A stretch of 6,782 nucleotides of DNA from JAWOGN01 sp046496815 (lineage in GTDB: Bacteria; Desulfobacterota; DSM-4660; Desulfatiglandales; Desulfatiglandaceae), in NCBI GenBank assembly GCA_046496815.1, contig JAWOGN010000052.1, positions 1-6,782 on the forward strand. Reading direction: 5' to 3'. Below the pieces are notes generated by a model, which did no database searches, had not been told where the DNA came from, and saw nothing but the letters and a program-made list of their open reading frames with translations. The position numbers and the translations under genes are program-made. How positions within the stretch are numbered: position 1 is the first letter of the stretch; each line of letters begins with the position of its first letter. Shown here one piece after another: positions 1 to 6,680 of the stretch.

Positions 1-1190
1 ACCCCCCCGGGATGATGGTGTGGATACAAGTACCCTCGGGCATAGCCCAGGCTTTTCATCAACGCTGTGGGGGCATTCCTCAGGTGAAGGGGCACGGGCA
101 GATGTCCGGTTCTTTCGATTTCCGCTTTTACGGACTTCTCCGCCCTGTAGAGCGCGTTGCTCTTCGGTGCCGAGGCCAGGTAGGTTGCGGCTTGCGCCAA
201 TGCGAGTTCCGCTTCGGGAGGTCCCACTTTTTGCCAGGATTCGAAGGCCGCCAGCGCAATCTGCAAGGCGTTCGGATCCGCAAGGCCGACATCTTCTGCG
301 GCAAACCGGATCATTCTTCGGCCGATAAAAAGTGGGTCTTCGCCCGCCCCGAGCATTCGGTAAAGCCAATAGATTGCGGCCTGCGCATCGCTTCCTCTCA
401 GGCTTTTGTGGAATGCGGAAATCAGATTGTAATGTTCCTCACCATTTTTATCATACAGCAACGCCTTCCTGCCGAGCGCATTTGCAACGGATTCAAGATC
501 AATATGCACGGCCCCCACTCCCGGATCATCCGTGATGAAGAAAAGGGTCGTTTCCAGGTGGTTCAGGGCCACTCGAGCATCGCCCTGGGAAGCGTCGATC
601 AACTGTTTGAGCGCATCCGGCCTGATTTCGACATCCAACTGACCGAATCCCCGCCTTTTGTCGCTTAAGGCGCGCAGAATCAGCGTCTTCAGCGCATCCT
701 CTCCCAAAGGATGAAGCGTCACCACCCTGGCCCTGGACAGAAGCGGCGCAATGACTTCAAAAGAAGGGTTTTGTGTGGTTGCCCCGATGAGGATGAGCAG
801 ACCGTTTTCGACATGAGGCAGGAACGCATCCTGCTGAGCCTTGTTAAATCGGTGGATTTCATCCACAAAAAGGATTGTCGATTTTCCCGATCGGGTTTCG
901 GAAAGCTTTGCGTATTCAATGATTCTCCGGAGTTCCTTTACGCCGGCAGTGACCGCGGAAAACGCATGAAAAGGAAGTTTGGTGTATTCACCAATCAGTT
1001 TGGCGAGGGTCGTCTTGCCCGAGCCGGGAGGTCCCCAAAAAATCATGGAACCTATGCGACCGCTTTGTATGGCCCTGTACAGGGGGCGACCCGGGCCGAT
1101 GAGATGTTCCTGCCCCACCACTTCTTCAAGCATTTTGGGCCGCATTCTCTCGGCCAAGGGGGCTTCTGGATTTTCCGAAAAACCCGTCAT
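1..1190 (-). CDS. rarA: Replication-associated recombination protein A (RarA/MgsA family AAA+ ATPase), C-terminus cut by window edge
   Basis: This is a cytoplasmic AAA+ ATPase that acts at stalled replication forks; the family is related to clamp-loader subunits and interacts with SSB. Read on the minus strand, 396 complete codons are visible and the frame is still open at position 1. Motifs in order: a family N-terminus with GQEHLIGPG (26-34), Walker A GPPGSGKTT (53-61), Walker B LFVDE followed by IHRFNKAQQD (107-121), sensor 1 GATTQNPSF (136-144), and LLSR carrying the likely arginine finger (R153). The C-terminal tetramerisation region includes VPLHLRNAPT (366-375) and GYARGYLYPHHHPGG at the edge. 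Family members are about 440-450 aa, so roughly 45-55 residues lie outside. The ATG overlaps the TGA of the upstream kinase gene (ATGA) and has GAGGG seven bases upstream, which fixes the start. No frameshift or missing key residue is seen. The family call is very secure; the fork role is family knowledge. Confidence 0.96.
   Translation of the reverse strand, partial: MTGFSENPEAPLAERMRPKMLEEVVGQEHLIGPGRPLYRAIQSGRIGSMIFWGPPGSGKTTLAKLIGEYTKLPFHAFSAVTAGVKELRRIIEYAKLSETRSGKSTILFVDEIHRFNKAQQDAFLPHVENGLLILIGATTQNPSFEVIAPLLSRARVVTLHPLGEDALKTLILRALSDKRRGFGQLDVEIRPDALKQLIDASQGDARVALNHLETTLFFITDDPGVGAVHIDLESVANALGRKALLYDKNGEEHYNLISAFHKSLRGSDAQAAIYWLYRMLGAGEDPLFIGRRMIRFAAEDVGLADPNALQIALAAFESWQKVGPPEAELALAQAATYLASAPKSNALYRAEKSVKAEIERTGHLPVPLHLRNAPTALMKSLGYARGYLYPHHHPGG
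1187..1190 (-). promoter_or_regulatory. ATGA stop/start overlap coupling kinase gene to rarA
   Basis: The kinase TGA (1189-1187) and the rarA ATG (1190-1188) share two bases. A GAGGG Shine-Dalgarno-like sequence (1202-1198) lies inside the last kinase codons, seven bases before the ATG. This geometry is typical of translational coupling, so the two proteins are probably made from one mRNA in linked amounts. Coupling is inferred from the geometry; the overlap itself is directly visible. Confidence 0.85.
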
Positions 1191-2782
1191 TGAGGAGCCC
1201 TCGTCATGAACAGGGCTTGGGAAACAAGCGACGCAATCCTATCCATTTCTAAAGGCCGGGTAATCAACAAGTCCGCTCCTAAAATATCCGCCCGATGCGA
1301 GGTATTGGACCTTTCTTCAGGATCTATGAGGGCAATTGGTATCCCACGTTCCATTTTTTTAATTCTTGAAATAATTTCCGGGGCCTCGAGATACGTCAGG
1401 CCCAGGTCGATGACCACCAAATCAATCTGTTTTTTCTTAATGAGCTTAAGCGCCTCCGTACCGTTGGCGGCAGGGGACACCTTTCCGCCTTTACTCAGAA
1501 ACAATTGGGACAGCAGGTCTTTGAAGATCCCCTCATCGGAGATTATTAAAATGTGGGAATCCCTGATTTTGTTTCTGGGATATCCGGCCTTGCGGGATGG
1601 GAGGGGGGGCGCAAGGGGAATCTTGATGACAAACGTGGTTCCTTGACCCTCATGACTGACAACCTCAATTTCTCCTTTATGTCGACGGATGACCGCGTGG
1701 GCGAGGCTTAATCCGAGACCGAGGTGATTGCCCTTTTTGGTGGTGAAAAATGGGTCAAATATCTTGTCTTCGATTTCACCCGCTATTCCGAGCCCATTGT
1801 CCTGCACATAGACATGGGCAAAACCGGAGGCGGCCTCCGTGGTCAAATAGATCTCCCCGCCGTCCGGAAGCGCCTCGACGGCATTTGAGATCATGCTCAC
1901 GAAGGCGTTGCCTATTTTTTCCGGATCCCCTTGAACAGGCGCCAGATTCCGAAGATAGGTTTTTATCTTAATCCCGGGTTTTTCTCCTTCAAGCATGTTT
2001 TTCCCTTTGGGCTGGGTTGACGCGATTGCATCCTGAACAATTTTTTTCAAATCGAAACGCGGTGAATCCGGACGAATCGGCTCGACCCGTGTCAGGGTCG
2101 CAAGCGTCTCAAGGATTCGGTTTCCCTTTTCCCGCATGCTTTCAATCCGCGATTGGTATTTCGAAAACTCAACATTGTCAAAAAGTCCCATGGACTGGAT
2201 CCGAGCGGCATCTTCATCAAGATGTCGCAGGCAGTCAGTCAGCAAATGCGTCAGACCGGCGCCCATGCGGAGGAGCGCTTCCGCTTTTTTTTCGCGGATG
2301 TTCCGGATTTCCTTTTTTATCCAATGGTCAATGCCTATGATGCTGAGCAGGAACGCACTCCGACCCTGAAAATCGGATTTCTTGGCCCGAACCTCACACA
2401 ATAGTTTCTGCCCGTTTTTCCTGGCCAGGCACGCTTCGAATCGAACCGGGACAGCTCTTCCCGAAACCATCCGATGATAGACCCTGCGCACCCGTTCCCG
2501 AGAATCCGGATAGACGAGGTTTAGAAAGCTCTGGTTCAGAATCTCCTTTTCGGTATACCCCAGTTGATCCTGAGCCGCTTCGTTGGCCAGCATGATGATT
2601 CCCCTCTGAACAAGGAGCAAGGACACCGGCGTACGAATCAGTAATTCGCGATTTTGCAACGATGCTTTTAGGCAACGCTGTTCGTCTTTCTTATGGGCGT
2701 CCAATCGGCGTTTCAATTCCTGGTTGTCGGTTTTTAGTCTTTCGATCACCGGGGCCGGATTCTGAGGTTGCCCGTTATTCAT
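1187..2782 (-). CDS. Soluble hybrid sensor histidine kinase (PAS-HisKA-HATPase-receiver) with degenerate phosphotransfer motifs
   Basis: The protein has 531 aa, with no signal peptide or membrane segment, so it is probably cytoplasmic. Order: a charged coiled coil (about 11-45); a PAS sensor domain (about 46-155, with LGYTEKEI and YPDSRERV); a dimerisation helix pair with MGAGLTH, where H179 is the likely phospho-acceptor (about 163-232); an ATP-binding domain (about 240-390) with ISNAVEAL (N300), DNGLGI (328-333), FDPFFTTK (342-349) and GLGLSLAH (355-362); a short Pro-rich linker; and a receiver domain (about 409-527) with DE at 416-417 and phospho-acceptor D459. Oddities: the acidic residue normally after the His is Leu180 and the usual NN is TD, while the receiver has Asp487 in the Thr/Ser position and Arg509 for the conserved Lys. 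ATP binding looks intact but phosphotransfer may be altered. The start has AGGGGG six bases upstream. No partner regulator is nearby, so the signal and targets are unknown. It is co-transcribed with rarA. Confidence 0.93.
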   Translation of the reverse strand: MNNGQPQNPAPVIERLKTDNQELKRRLDAHKKDEQRCLKASLQNRELLIRTPVSLLLVQRGIIMLANEAAQDQLGYTEKEILNQSFLNLVYPDSRERVRRVYHRMVSGRAVPVRFEACLARKNGQKLLCEVRAKKSDFQGRSAFLLSIIGIDHWIKKEIRNIREKKAEALLRMGAGLTHLLTDCLRHLDEDAARIQSMGLFDNVEFSKYQSRIESMREKGNRILETLATLTRVEPIRPDSPRFDLKKIVQDAIASTQPKGKNMLEGEKPGIKIKTYLRNLAPVQGDPEKIGNAFVSMISNAVEALPDGGEIYLTTEAASGFAHVYVQDNGLGIAGEIEDKIFDPFFTTKKGNHLGLGLSLAHAVIRRHKGEIEVVSHEGQGTTFVIKIPLAPPLPSRKAGYPRNKIRDSHILIISDEGIFKDLLSQLFLSKGGKVSPAANGTEALKLIKKKQIDLVVIDLGLTYLEAPEIISRIKKMERGIPIALIDPEERSNTSHRADILGADLLITRPLEMDRIASLVSQALFMTRAPQ

Positions 2783-2841
2783 TTCTATCCCCCTGACCCG
2801 ATGGATTGCACATGGTTTTTGTGTCGTCTGGGAAAACGGCC

Positions 2842-2870
2842 TTGATGATGCATCGTAATTACCGTATCAT
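2842..2870 (+). promoter_or_regulatory. Candidate sigma70-type promoter for dnaE
   Basis: TTGATG (2842-2847) and TATCAT (2865-2870) are separated by exactly 17 bases, matching the -35/-10 consensus at 4/6 and 5/6. Transcription would start near 2877, giving a dnaE leader of about 120 nt. It is the best hexamer pair I found in the intergenic region. It has not been tested by any transcript data here. Confidence 0.6.
2847..2862. promoter_or_regulatory. Two abutting 8-bp palindromes in the dnaE promoter spacer
   Basis: GATGCATC (2847-2854) is followed immediately by GTAATTAC (2855-2862). Both are perfect palindromes and together they fill most of the spacer between the proposed -35 and -10. A dimeric repressor could bind here, but short palindromes also occur by chance and I recognise no regulator's consensus. 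Confidence 0.25.
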
Positions 2871-2872
2871 AC
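2864..2872 (-). promoter_or_regulatory. Symmetric -10 element possibly also serving the kinase-rarA operon
   Basis: GTATCATAC is an odd perfect palindrome (GTAT-C-ATAC). It therefore reads as TATCAT rightwards and TATGAT leftwards, each a 5/6 match to the -10 consensus. Leftward transcription would give the kinase gene a leader of about 75 nt. No good -35 lies 16-18 bases upstream on the minus strand, so this is only a possibility. I found no better promoter for the leftward operon. Confidence 0.3.
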
Positions 2873-2893
2873 TTTTCAGGTGTCTTACAATAG

Positions 2894-2911
2894 CCGGCAA
2901 AGCCTTGCCGG
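2894..2911 (+). repeat. Perfect 7-bp hairpin in the presumed dnaE leader
   Basis: CCGGCAA (2894-2900) and TTGCCGG (2905-2911) pair perfectly around the four-base loop AGCC. It lies about 17 nt after the predicted transcription start. No T-run follows, so it is not an ordinary terminator. It could protect the 5' end of the mRNA or be part of a control structure. Confidence 0.5.
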
Positions 2912-2915
2912 AGGG

Positions 2916-2926
2916 ACTGTAACAGT
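2916..2926. repeat. Short inverted repeat ACTGT-A-ACAGT
   Basis: Five-base arms surround a single central A between the two leader hairpins. It is an operator-like or minor structural symmetry. The element is too short for strong claims, and its one-base centre makes it unlike a LexA-type CTGT-N8-ACAG box. Confidence 0.25.
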
Positions 2927-2959
2927 ACGGGAACGGCAAGGGGACCAAAAGCATTTATC

Positions 2960-2975
2960 ACTTCCGTAAGGAAGT
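2960..2975 (+). repeat. GNRA-type tetraloop hairpin just before the dnaE ribosome-binding site
   Basis: ACTTCC (2960-2965) and GGAAGT (2970-2975) form a perfect 6-bp stem capped by GTAA, which as RNA is a GUAA tetraloop of the stable GNRA class. It ends 11 bases before the Shine-Dalgarno region, so it could affect ribosome loading on dnaE. No T-run follows. Confidence 0.45.
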
Positions 2976-2986
2976 CCAACAAATTT

Positions 2987-2992
2987 ATGAGG
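2987..2992 (+). promoter_or_regulatory. Ribosome-binding site deciding the GTG start of dnaE
   Basis: ATGAGG, with core GAGG at 2989-2992, ends five bases before the GTG at 2998. The ATG at 2987 is in another frame. No in-frame ATG lies before the conserved HLHVHT motif, so the GTG start is well supported: residues 1-7 precede the PHP motif, as in other DnaE proteins. Confidence 0.75.
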
Positions 2993-2997
2993 ATAAC

Positions 2998-5900
2998 GTG
3001 GGCGACCATTCATCATTTGTGCATCTTCACGTTCACACCGAATATAGCCTTTTGGATGGGGCGATTCGGACGGATCAACTGCTCAAGAAATGCCATACCT
3101 TGGGGATGCGTGCGGTAGCTGTTACGGATCATGGCAATATGTTCGGGGCCGTCCAGTTCTACGACCAGGCGGCCAAAGCGGAAATCAAACCGATTATCGG
3201 CTGTGAGATATATGTGGCGCCGCGGGACAGGCGAGATCGCTCACCGTCCGGAGACGGGAGTCCCAACGCCCATCATTTAATTCTCCTGGTCATGAACGAG
3301 GAAGGCTACCGAAATTTGAGTCGGCTGGTGACCCTGGGTCATCTGGAGGGCTTCTACTATCATCCCCGGGTCGATGTCGACCTGCTGAGGAAATTCAACG
3401 GAGGCCTGATCGCCCTGTCGGCATGCCTCAAAGGGACGGTTCCGTATTTTATCAATGCAGGCCGGTTCGACACTGCCAAAGAAAAGGCGAAAGAACTGGC
3501 CGGTATATTCAGTGATGATCGATTTTATTTGGAAGTCCAGGCCAACAAACTGCCGGAGCAGGTAAGAATAAATGAGGCACTGAGAGAACTGTCTGGAGAT
3601 CTTTCGGTTCCCCTGGTCGCAACAAACGATTGCCATTACCTCAACCAGGAGGATGCAGAGGCCCATGATGTCCTTCTTTGCATTCAAACGGGAAAGTCCG
3701 TCCAGGACACAAAACGGCTCAAGTTTTCCAGCAGTGAATTCTATTTCAAATCCCGAACAGAAATGGAAGAAGCGCTTCAGGGCTATGAAGACGCCATCGC
3801 GAATACCGTCCAAATCGCACGGCGTTGCCGATATGAGATGAAATTCGGGCATTACAAATACCCGGTCTTCCAGGTTCAGGGAAAAACAACCTTAAATGAG
3901 ATGTTGACCGAAGCATCCCAAAGAGGGATCGAGGAGCGGCTCGAGCAGAAGCGGGCGGAGGAAGGCGAGTTGTCCGAAGGTGTGGCACGGGAATACCGCG
4001 AGCGGCTCGATTCAGAACTTGGAATCATCCACACCATGGGGTTTGCGGGTTACTTTTTGATCGTTGCGGATTTTATTGCCCATGCCAGACGTCGGCACAT
4101 TCCGGTCGGGCCGGGCCGGGGATCAGCAGCCGGCTCGCTGGTCGCCTACTGCCTAAAGATCACCAATATCGATCCGATCAAGTACGGTCTTCTTTTTGAG
4201 AGGTTCCTGAACCCCCAGCGAATCAGCATGCCTGACATTGACATCGATTTCTGCATACACGGCCGGGACGAAGTCATCCAGTATGTGGCCGATAAGTATG
4301 GCCGTGATAACGTGTGCCAGATCATCACCTTCGGCACGATGAAGGCCAGAGGCGTCATCCGAGACGTGGGACGGAGCCTCAACATCCCCTTGGGAGAGGT
4401 AGATCGCATCGCGAAGCTGGTACCCGAAGGCCCCGGGGTCAGCTTGGATAAGGCGATCCGAGAGGAACCTGAACTGAAACGGCTTGAGGAAAGCGGGGGG
4501 CCGGGGAGAAAGCTTCTCATCATATCTCGCGCCCTGGAGGGCTTGACGCGACATGCGTCGACGCACGCCTCCGGGGTGGTCATATCGGACAAACCGCTTG
4601 TGAAGTACCTGCCGCTTTTTAAAGGGTCGAGAGACGAAATCATGACCCAGTACACGATGGATCGAATCGAGCAGCTGGGTCTCATCAAGTTCGATTTTCT
4701 CGGACTCAAGACGTTGACGGTTATCAAACAAACGCTCAAGCTCATCGAAGAAACCACCGACGCAAAGGTGGACATTGACAAGATTTCATTGAATGACCCG
4801 GCGACCTATCGCCTTTGCAGCGAAGGGAGAACAACGGGAGTCTTTCAGCTTGAAAGCGGCGGCATGAAAGAACTGTTACGGGGACTGAAACCGGAGGTAT
4901 TCGAGGACGTGATCGCTCTGGTCGCACTTTACAGACCCGGACCTCTGGGTAGCAATATGGTGAATGAATTCATAGACGGAAAACACGGAAAATCAACGAT
5001 TAAGTATTTTCTGCCTCAGCTCAAACCCATTCTAAAGGAAACCTATGGGGTGATTTTATATCAGGAACAGGTCATGCGGATTGCCCAAACCCTTTCCAAC
5101 TACACGCTTGCCGAAGCAGATGAACTCAGGAAGGCCATCGGCAAGAAGAAACCGGAGGTTTTGGCGAAACATCGGGCACGCTTCATTGAGGGTGCGACCG
5201 AAAATGGTGTTGAACGCAAAACAGCGGAAAAACTTTTCATGCTGATAGAGAAATTCGGGGGATACGGCTTCAACAAGTCTCACTCTGCAGCCTATGCCAT
5301 GATCGCCTATCAAACCGCCTACCTGAAGGCGCACTACCCCGTTCAGTTCATGGCGGCCTTGCTGACTCAAGACATGGGGAATCAAGACAAGACCATTAAG
5401 AACATTGCTGAATGTCATGGGATGGGAATTGAGATTCTGCCCCCGGATATCAACGAGAGCCAGGCCGATTTCTCCGTTGTGGGGGAAAAGATTCGGTTCG
5501 GCCTTGCCGCCGTGAAAAATGTGGGTGTGAAAGCCGTGGAATCCGTTATCGAGGAGCGTGCGGCGCATGGCCCATTCCGAAACCTGACGGCGTTCTGTCG
5601 GCGGATTGAAGGGTCCAAGGTAAACCACAGGGTGTTGGAGGGTTTGATCGAGTGCGGCGCTTTTGATTTTACCGGAGTTTACAGATCCCGGCTTTTTCGC
5701 GGCCTGGATGATCTGCTCAGAATTTGCGGCTCGAAACAGGATCCAAACCAGCTCAATATGTTCGGATCGATGGACTTGAGACAGGGGGGGGTTGAGGGAT
5801 TCATTGAGATGCCGGATTGTGAAGAGTGGGATGATAGAGAAAAGCTGAGAAGGGAAAAGGAAGCGCTCGGCTTCTATATCACAGGACATCCGCTCGCCGG

Positions 5901-6495
5901 ATTCCGAAAGCAGATAGAACAAGTGGCCACCTGTGCAATTCAGGATCTCCCGAGTCGAAAGGATAAAAGCCTCGTCAAAATTGCCGGTGTGGTGGGAAAT
6001 GTGAAAATAAAGCGAACCAAACGGGGTGATAAAATGGCGATTGTGGATGTGGAAGATTTGACCGGATCGGTTCAAATTGTGCTCTTTCCGGATCTTTTCA
6101 AAACTGCCTCACCACTTCTCAAAGGCGATGAACCTTTACTTATCAGTGGGACTGTTGAGACCGGGGACGCCGCGGCAAAATTACTCGCACAGGAGATCGT
6201 CCCCCTGGAATCCATTCGTCAGAATGCCGTAAAGGCCATCGAACTGGGATTTGTCCGCAAGCGCCCGTCGAGGGAAGAGTTGGAGGATTTGCTGGATATC
6301 GTTTTCAAATATCCGGGTGAGTGCAAGCTGCTTTTCAAACTCAACACCGACAATGGAGAAGAAGTCCTCATTTCCGCTCACGACCGATTCAACGTGCTGC
6401 CCTGTCGGGAACTCATTTCCAAGATCGAACCTTTGATTGACGGTGAAATACTGGTTCATGAAAAGGGCGCTCCTGCAGCGCCTTTGGGACCCTGA
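2998..6495 (+). CDS. dnaE: DNA polymerase III alpha subunit (replicative DNA polymerase), complete
   Basis: This is the catalytic subunit of the replicase, adding dNTPs at the fork while held on DNA by the beta clamp. The 1165 aa length is normal for DnaE. Domains: PHP (about 7-270) with HLHVHT (9-14), DHG (44-46), E70, HH (92-93), C143 and NDCH (210-213). All nine expected metal ligands appear present, unlike E. coli, where several are lost. The polymerase domain contains GPGRGSAAGS (371-380), PDIDIDF (412-418, catalytic D413 and D415), FDFLGLKTL (565-573, catalytic D566), YRPGPL (645-650) and FGGYGFNKSHSAAYA (753-767). Tandem HhH region about 810-890; beta-clamp motif QLNMF (918-922); OB fold about 993-1070; C-terminal tau-binding region to the end. 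The start is GTG with GAGG five bases upstream. The gene stands alone on this strand, divergent from the kinase-rarA operon. Odd points are an eight-G run inside codons 929-932 and a hairpin within the last codons. The identification is certain. Confidence 0.98.
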   Translation: MGDHSSFVHLHVHTEYSLLDGAIRTDQLLKKCHTLGMRAVAVTDHGNMFGAVQFYDQAAKAEIKPIIGCEIYVAPRDRRDRSPSGDGSPNAHHLILLVMNEEGYRNLSRLVTLGHLEGFYYHPRVDVDLLRKFNGGLIALSACLKGTVPYFINAGRFDTAKEKAKELAGIFSDDRFYLEVQANKLPEQVRINEALRELSGDLSVPLVATNDCHYLNQEDAEAHDVLLCIQTGKSVQDTKRLKFSSSEFYFKSRTEMEEALQGYEDAIANTVQIARRCRYEMKFGHYKYPVFQVQGKTTLNEMLTEASQRGIEERLEQKRAEEGELSEGVAREYRERLDSELGIIHTMGFAGYFLIVADFIAHARRRHIPVGPGRGSAAGSLVAYCLKITNIDPIKYGLLFERFLNPQRISMPDIDIDFCIHGRDEVIQYVADKYGRDNVCQIITFGTMKARGVIRDVGRSLNIPLGEVDRIAKLVPEGPGVSLDKAIREEPELKRLEESGGPGRKLLIISRALEGLTRHASTHASGVVISDKPLVKYLPLFKGSRDEIMTQYTMDRIEQLGLIKFDFLGLKTLTVIKQTLKLIEETTDAKVDIDKISLNDPATYRLCSEGRTTGVFQLESGGMKELLRGLKPEVFEDVIALVALYRPGPLGSNMVNEFIDGKHGKSTIKYFLPQLKPILKETYGVILYQEQVMRIAQTLSNYTLAEADELRKAIGKKKPEVLAKHRARFIEGATENGVERKTAEKLFMLIEKFGGYGFNKSHSAAYAMIAYQTAYLKAHYPVQFMAALLTQDMGNQDKTIKNIAECHGMGIEILPPDINESQADFSVVGEKIRFGLAAVKNVGVKAVESVIEERAAHGPFRNLTAFCRRIEGSKVNHRVLEGLIECGAFDFTGVYRSRLFRGLDDLLRICGSKQDPNQLNMFGSMDLRQGGVEGFIEMPDCEEWDDREKLRREKEALGFYITGHPLAGFRKQIEQVATCAIQDLPSRKDKSLVKIAGVVGNVKIKRTKRGDKMAIVDVEDLTGSVQIVLFPDLFKTASPLLKGDEPLLISGTVETGDAAAKLLAQEIVPLESIRQNAVKAIELGFVRKRPSREELEDLLDIVFKYPGECKLLFKLNTDNGEEVLISAHDRFNVLPCRELISKIEPLIDGEILVHEKGAPAAPLGP
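6462..6485 (+). repeat. GC-rich hairpin in the last codons of dnaE
   Basis: GGCGCT (6466-6471) pairs with AGCGCC (6477-6482) around the loop CCTGC. AAA (6462-6464) and TTT (6483-6485) extend the stem past one bulged G. It ends eight bases before the stop codon and encodes the low-complexity tail KGAPAAPLG. No T-run follows apart from TTT, so it is more likely an mRNA 3' structure or weak pause site than a true terminator. Confidence 0.5.
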
Positions 6496-6534
6496 AACGC
6501 AAAGCAGAAGAGCTTCAAAAGGCAAGGCAGCGCC

Positions 6535-6556
6535 CCTAGGAGACTGTCCGAGAATG
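6535..6556 (+). repeat. Left terminal inverted repeat (22 bp) of the palindromic element
   Basis: It begins with the palindrome CCTAGG (6535-6540) and continues AGACTGTCCGAGAATG (6541-6556). It matches the reverse complement of 6665-6686 at 21 of 22 positions; the single difference is A6543 against a G on the other arm. One more pair, C6534-G6687, extends it outward. Confidence 0.9.
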
Positions 6557-6680
6557 AGGAATTTTTTTCAAGATCAAGGAAGGCGAAAATTATAACCACA
6601 GGAATACATTTAAGTATTTCGAGGATTATAATTTGAACCTGACACAGAGATTGGGGAAAATAGCCATTCTCGGACAGCCT
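6541..6680. mobile_element. MITE-like non-autonomous element, about 140 bp, nested palindrome
   Basis: The ends AGACTGTCCGAGAATG and CATTCTCGGACAGCCT are inverted repeats with one mismatch in 16. Both are flanked by CCTAGG, readable as a target duplication of CTAG or CCTAGG. The AT-rich interior holds no credible open frame but is itself symmetric: AAATTATAA (6587-6595) pairs with TTATAATTT (6626-6634), and an apical stem GGAATAC (6601-6607) with GTATTTC (6614-6620) has one G-U pair. The two unpaired flanks between outer and inner stems are both 30 nt. Small size, inverted ends, a CTAG-type target and lack of genes fit a MITE mobilised in trans by a transposase I cannot name. The alternative is a large structured intergenic palindrome that never moved. 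Confidence 0.6.
6587..6634. repeat. Inner two-part stem-loop of the palindromic element
   Basis: Nine perfect pairs (6587-6595 with 6626-6634) enclose a second stem of seven pairs including one G-U (6601-6607 with 6614-6620) around the loop ATTTAA. The inner stem is centred on nearly the same point as the terminal repeats (about 6610.5), so the whole element can fold as one long hairpin or cruciform. Confidence 0.7.

Noticed and set aside
12..668. A 218-codon open frame on the plus strand
   Set aside because: It lies wholly opposite rarA, which has unmistakable family motifs on the minus strand; the plus-strand product shows no recognisable domain.
711..1193. A 160-codon open frame on the plus strand
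   Set aside because: It is opposite the Walker A/B and sensor region of rarA, and its composition looks like an antisense shadow.
2916..2926. LexA/SOS operator upstream of dnaE
   Set aside because: CTGT and ACAG are separated by one base rather than the eight of the classical box, and I know no matching consensus for this lineage.
2785..3009. A 74-codon minus-strand frame filling the dnaE/kinase gap
   Set aside because: It overlaps the dnaE start and promoter region, has no Shine-Dalgarno before its ATG and matches no family I know. A leader peptide ending just before the kinase gene is conceivable but unsupported.
5056..6075. A 339-codon open frame antisense to dnaE
   Set aside because: It is fully inside the conserved dnaE coding region; the length reflects dnaE codon composition, and no domain is recognisable.
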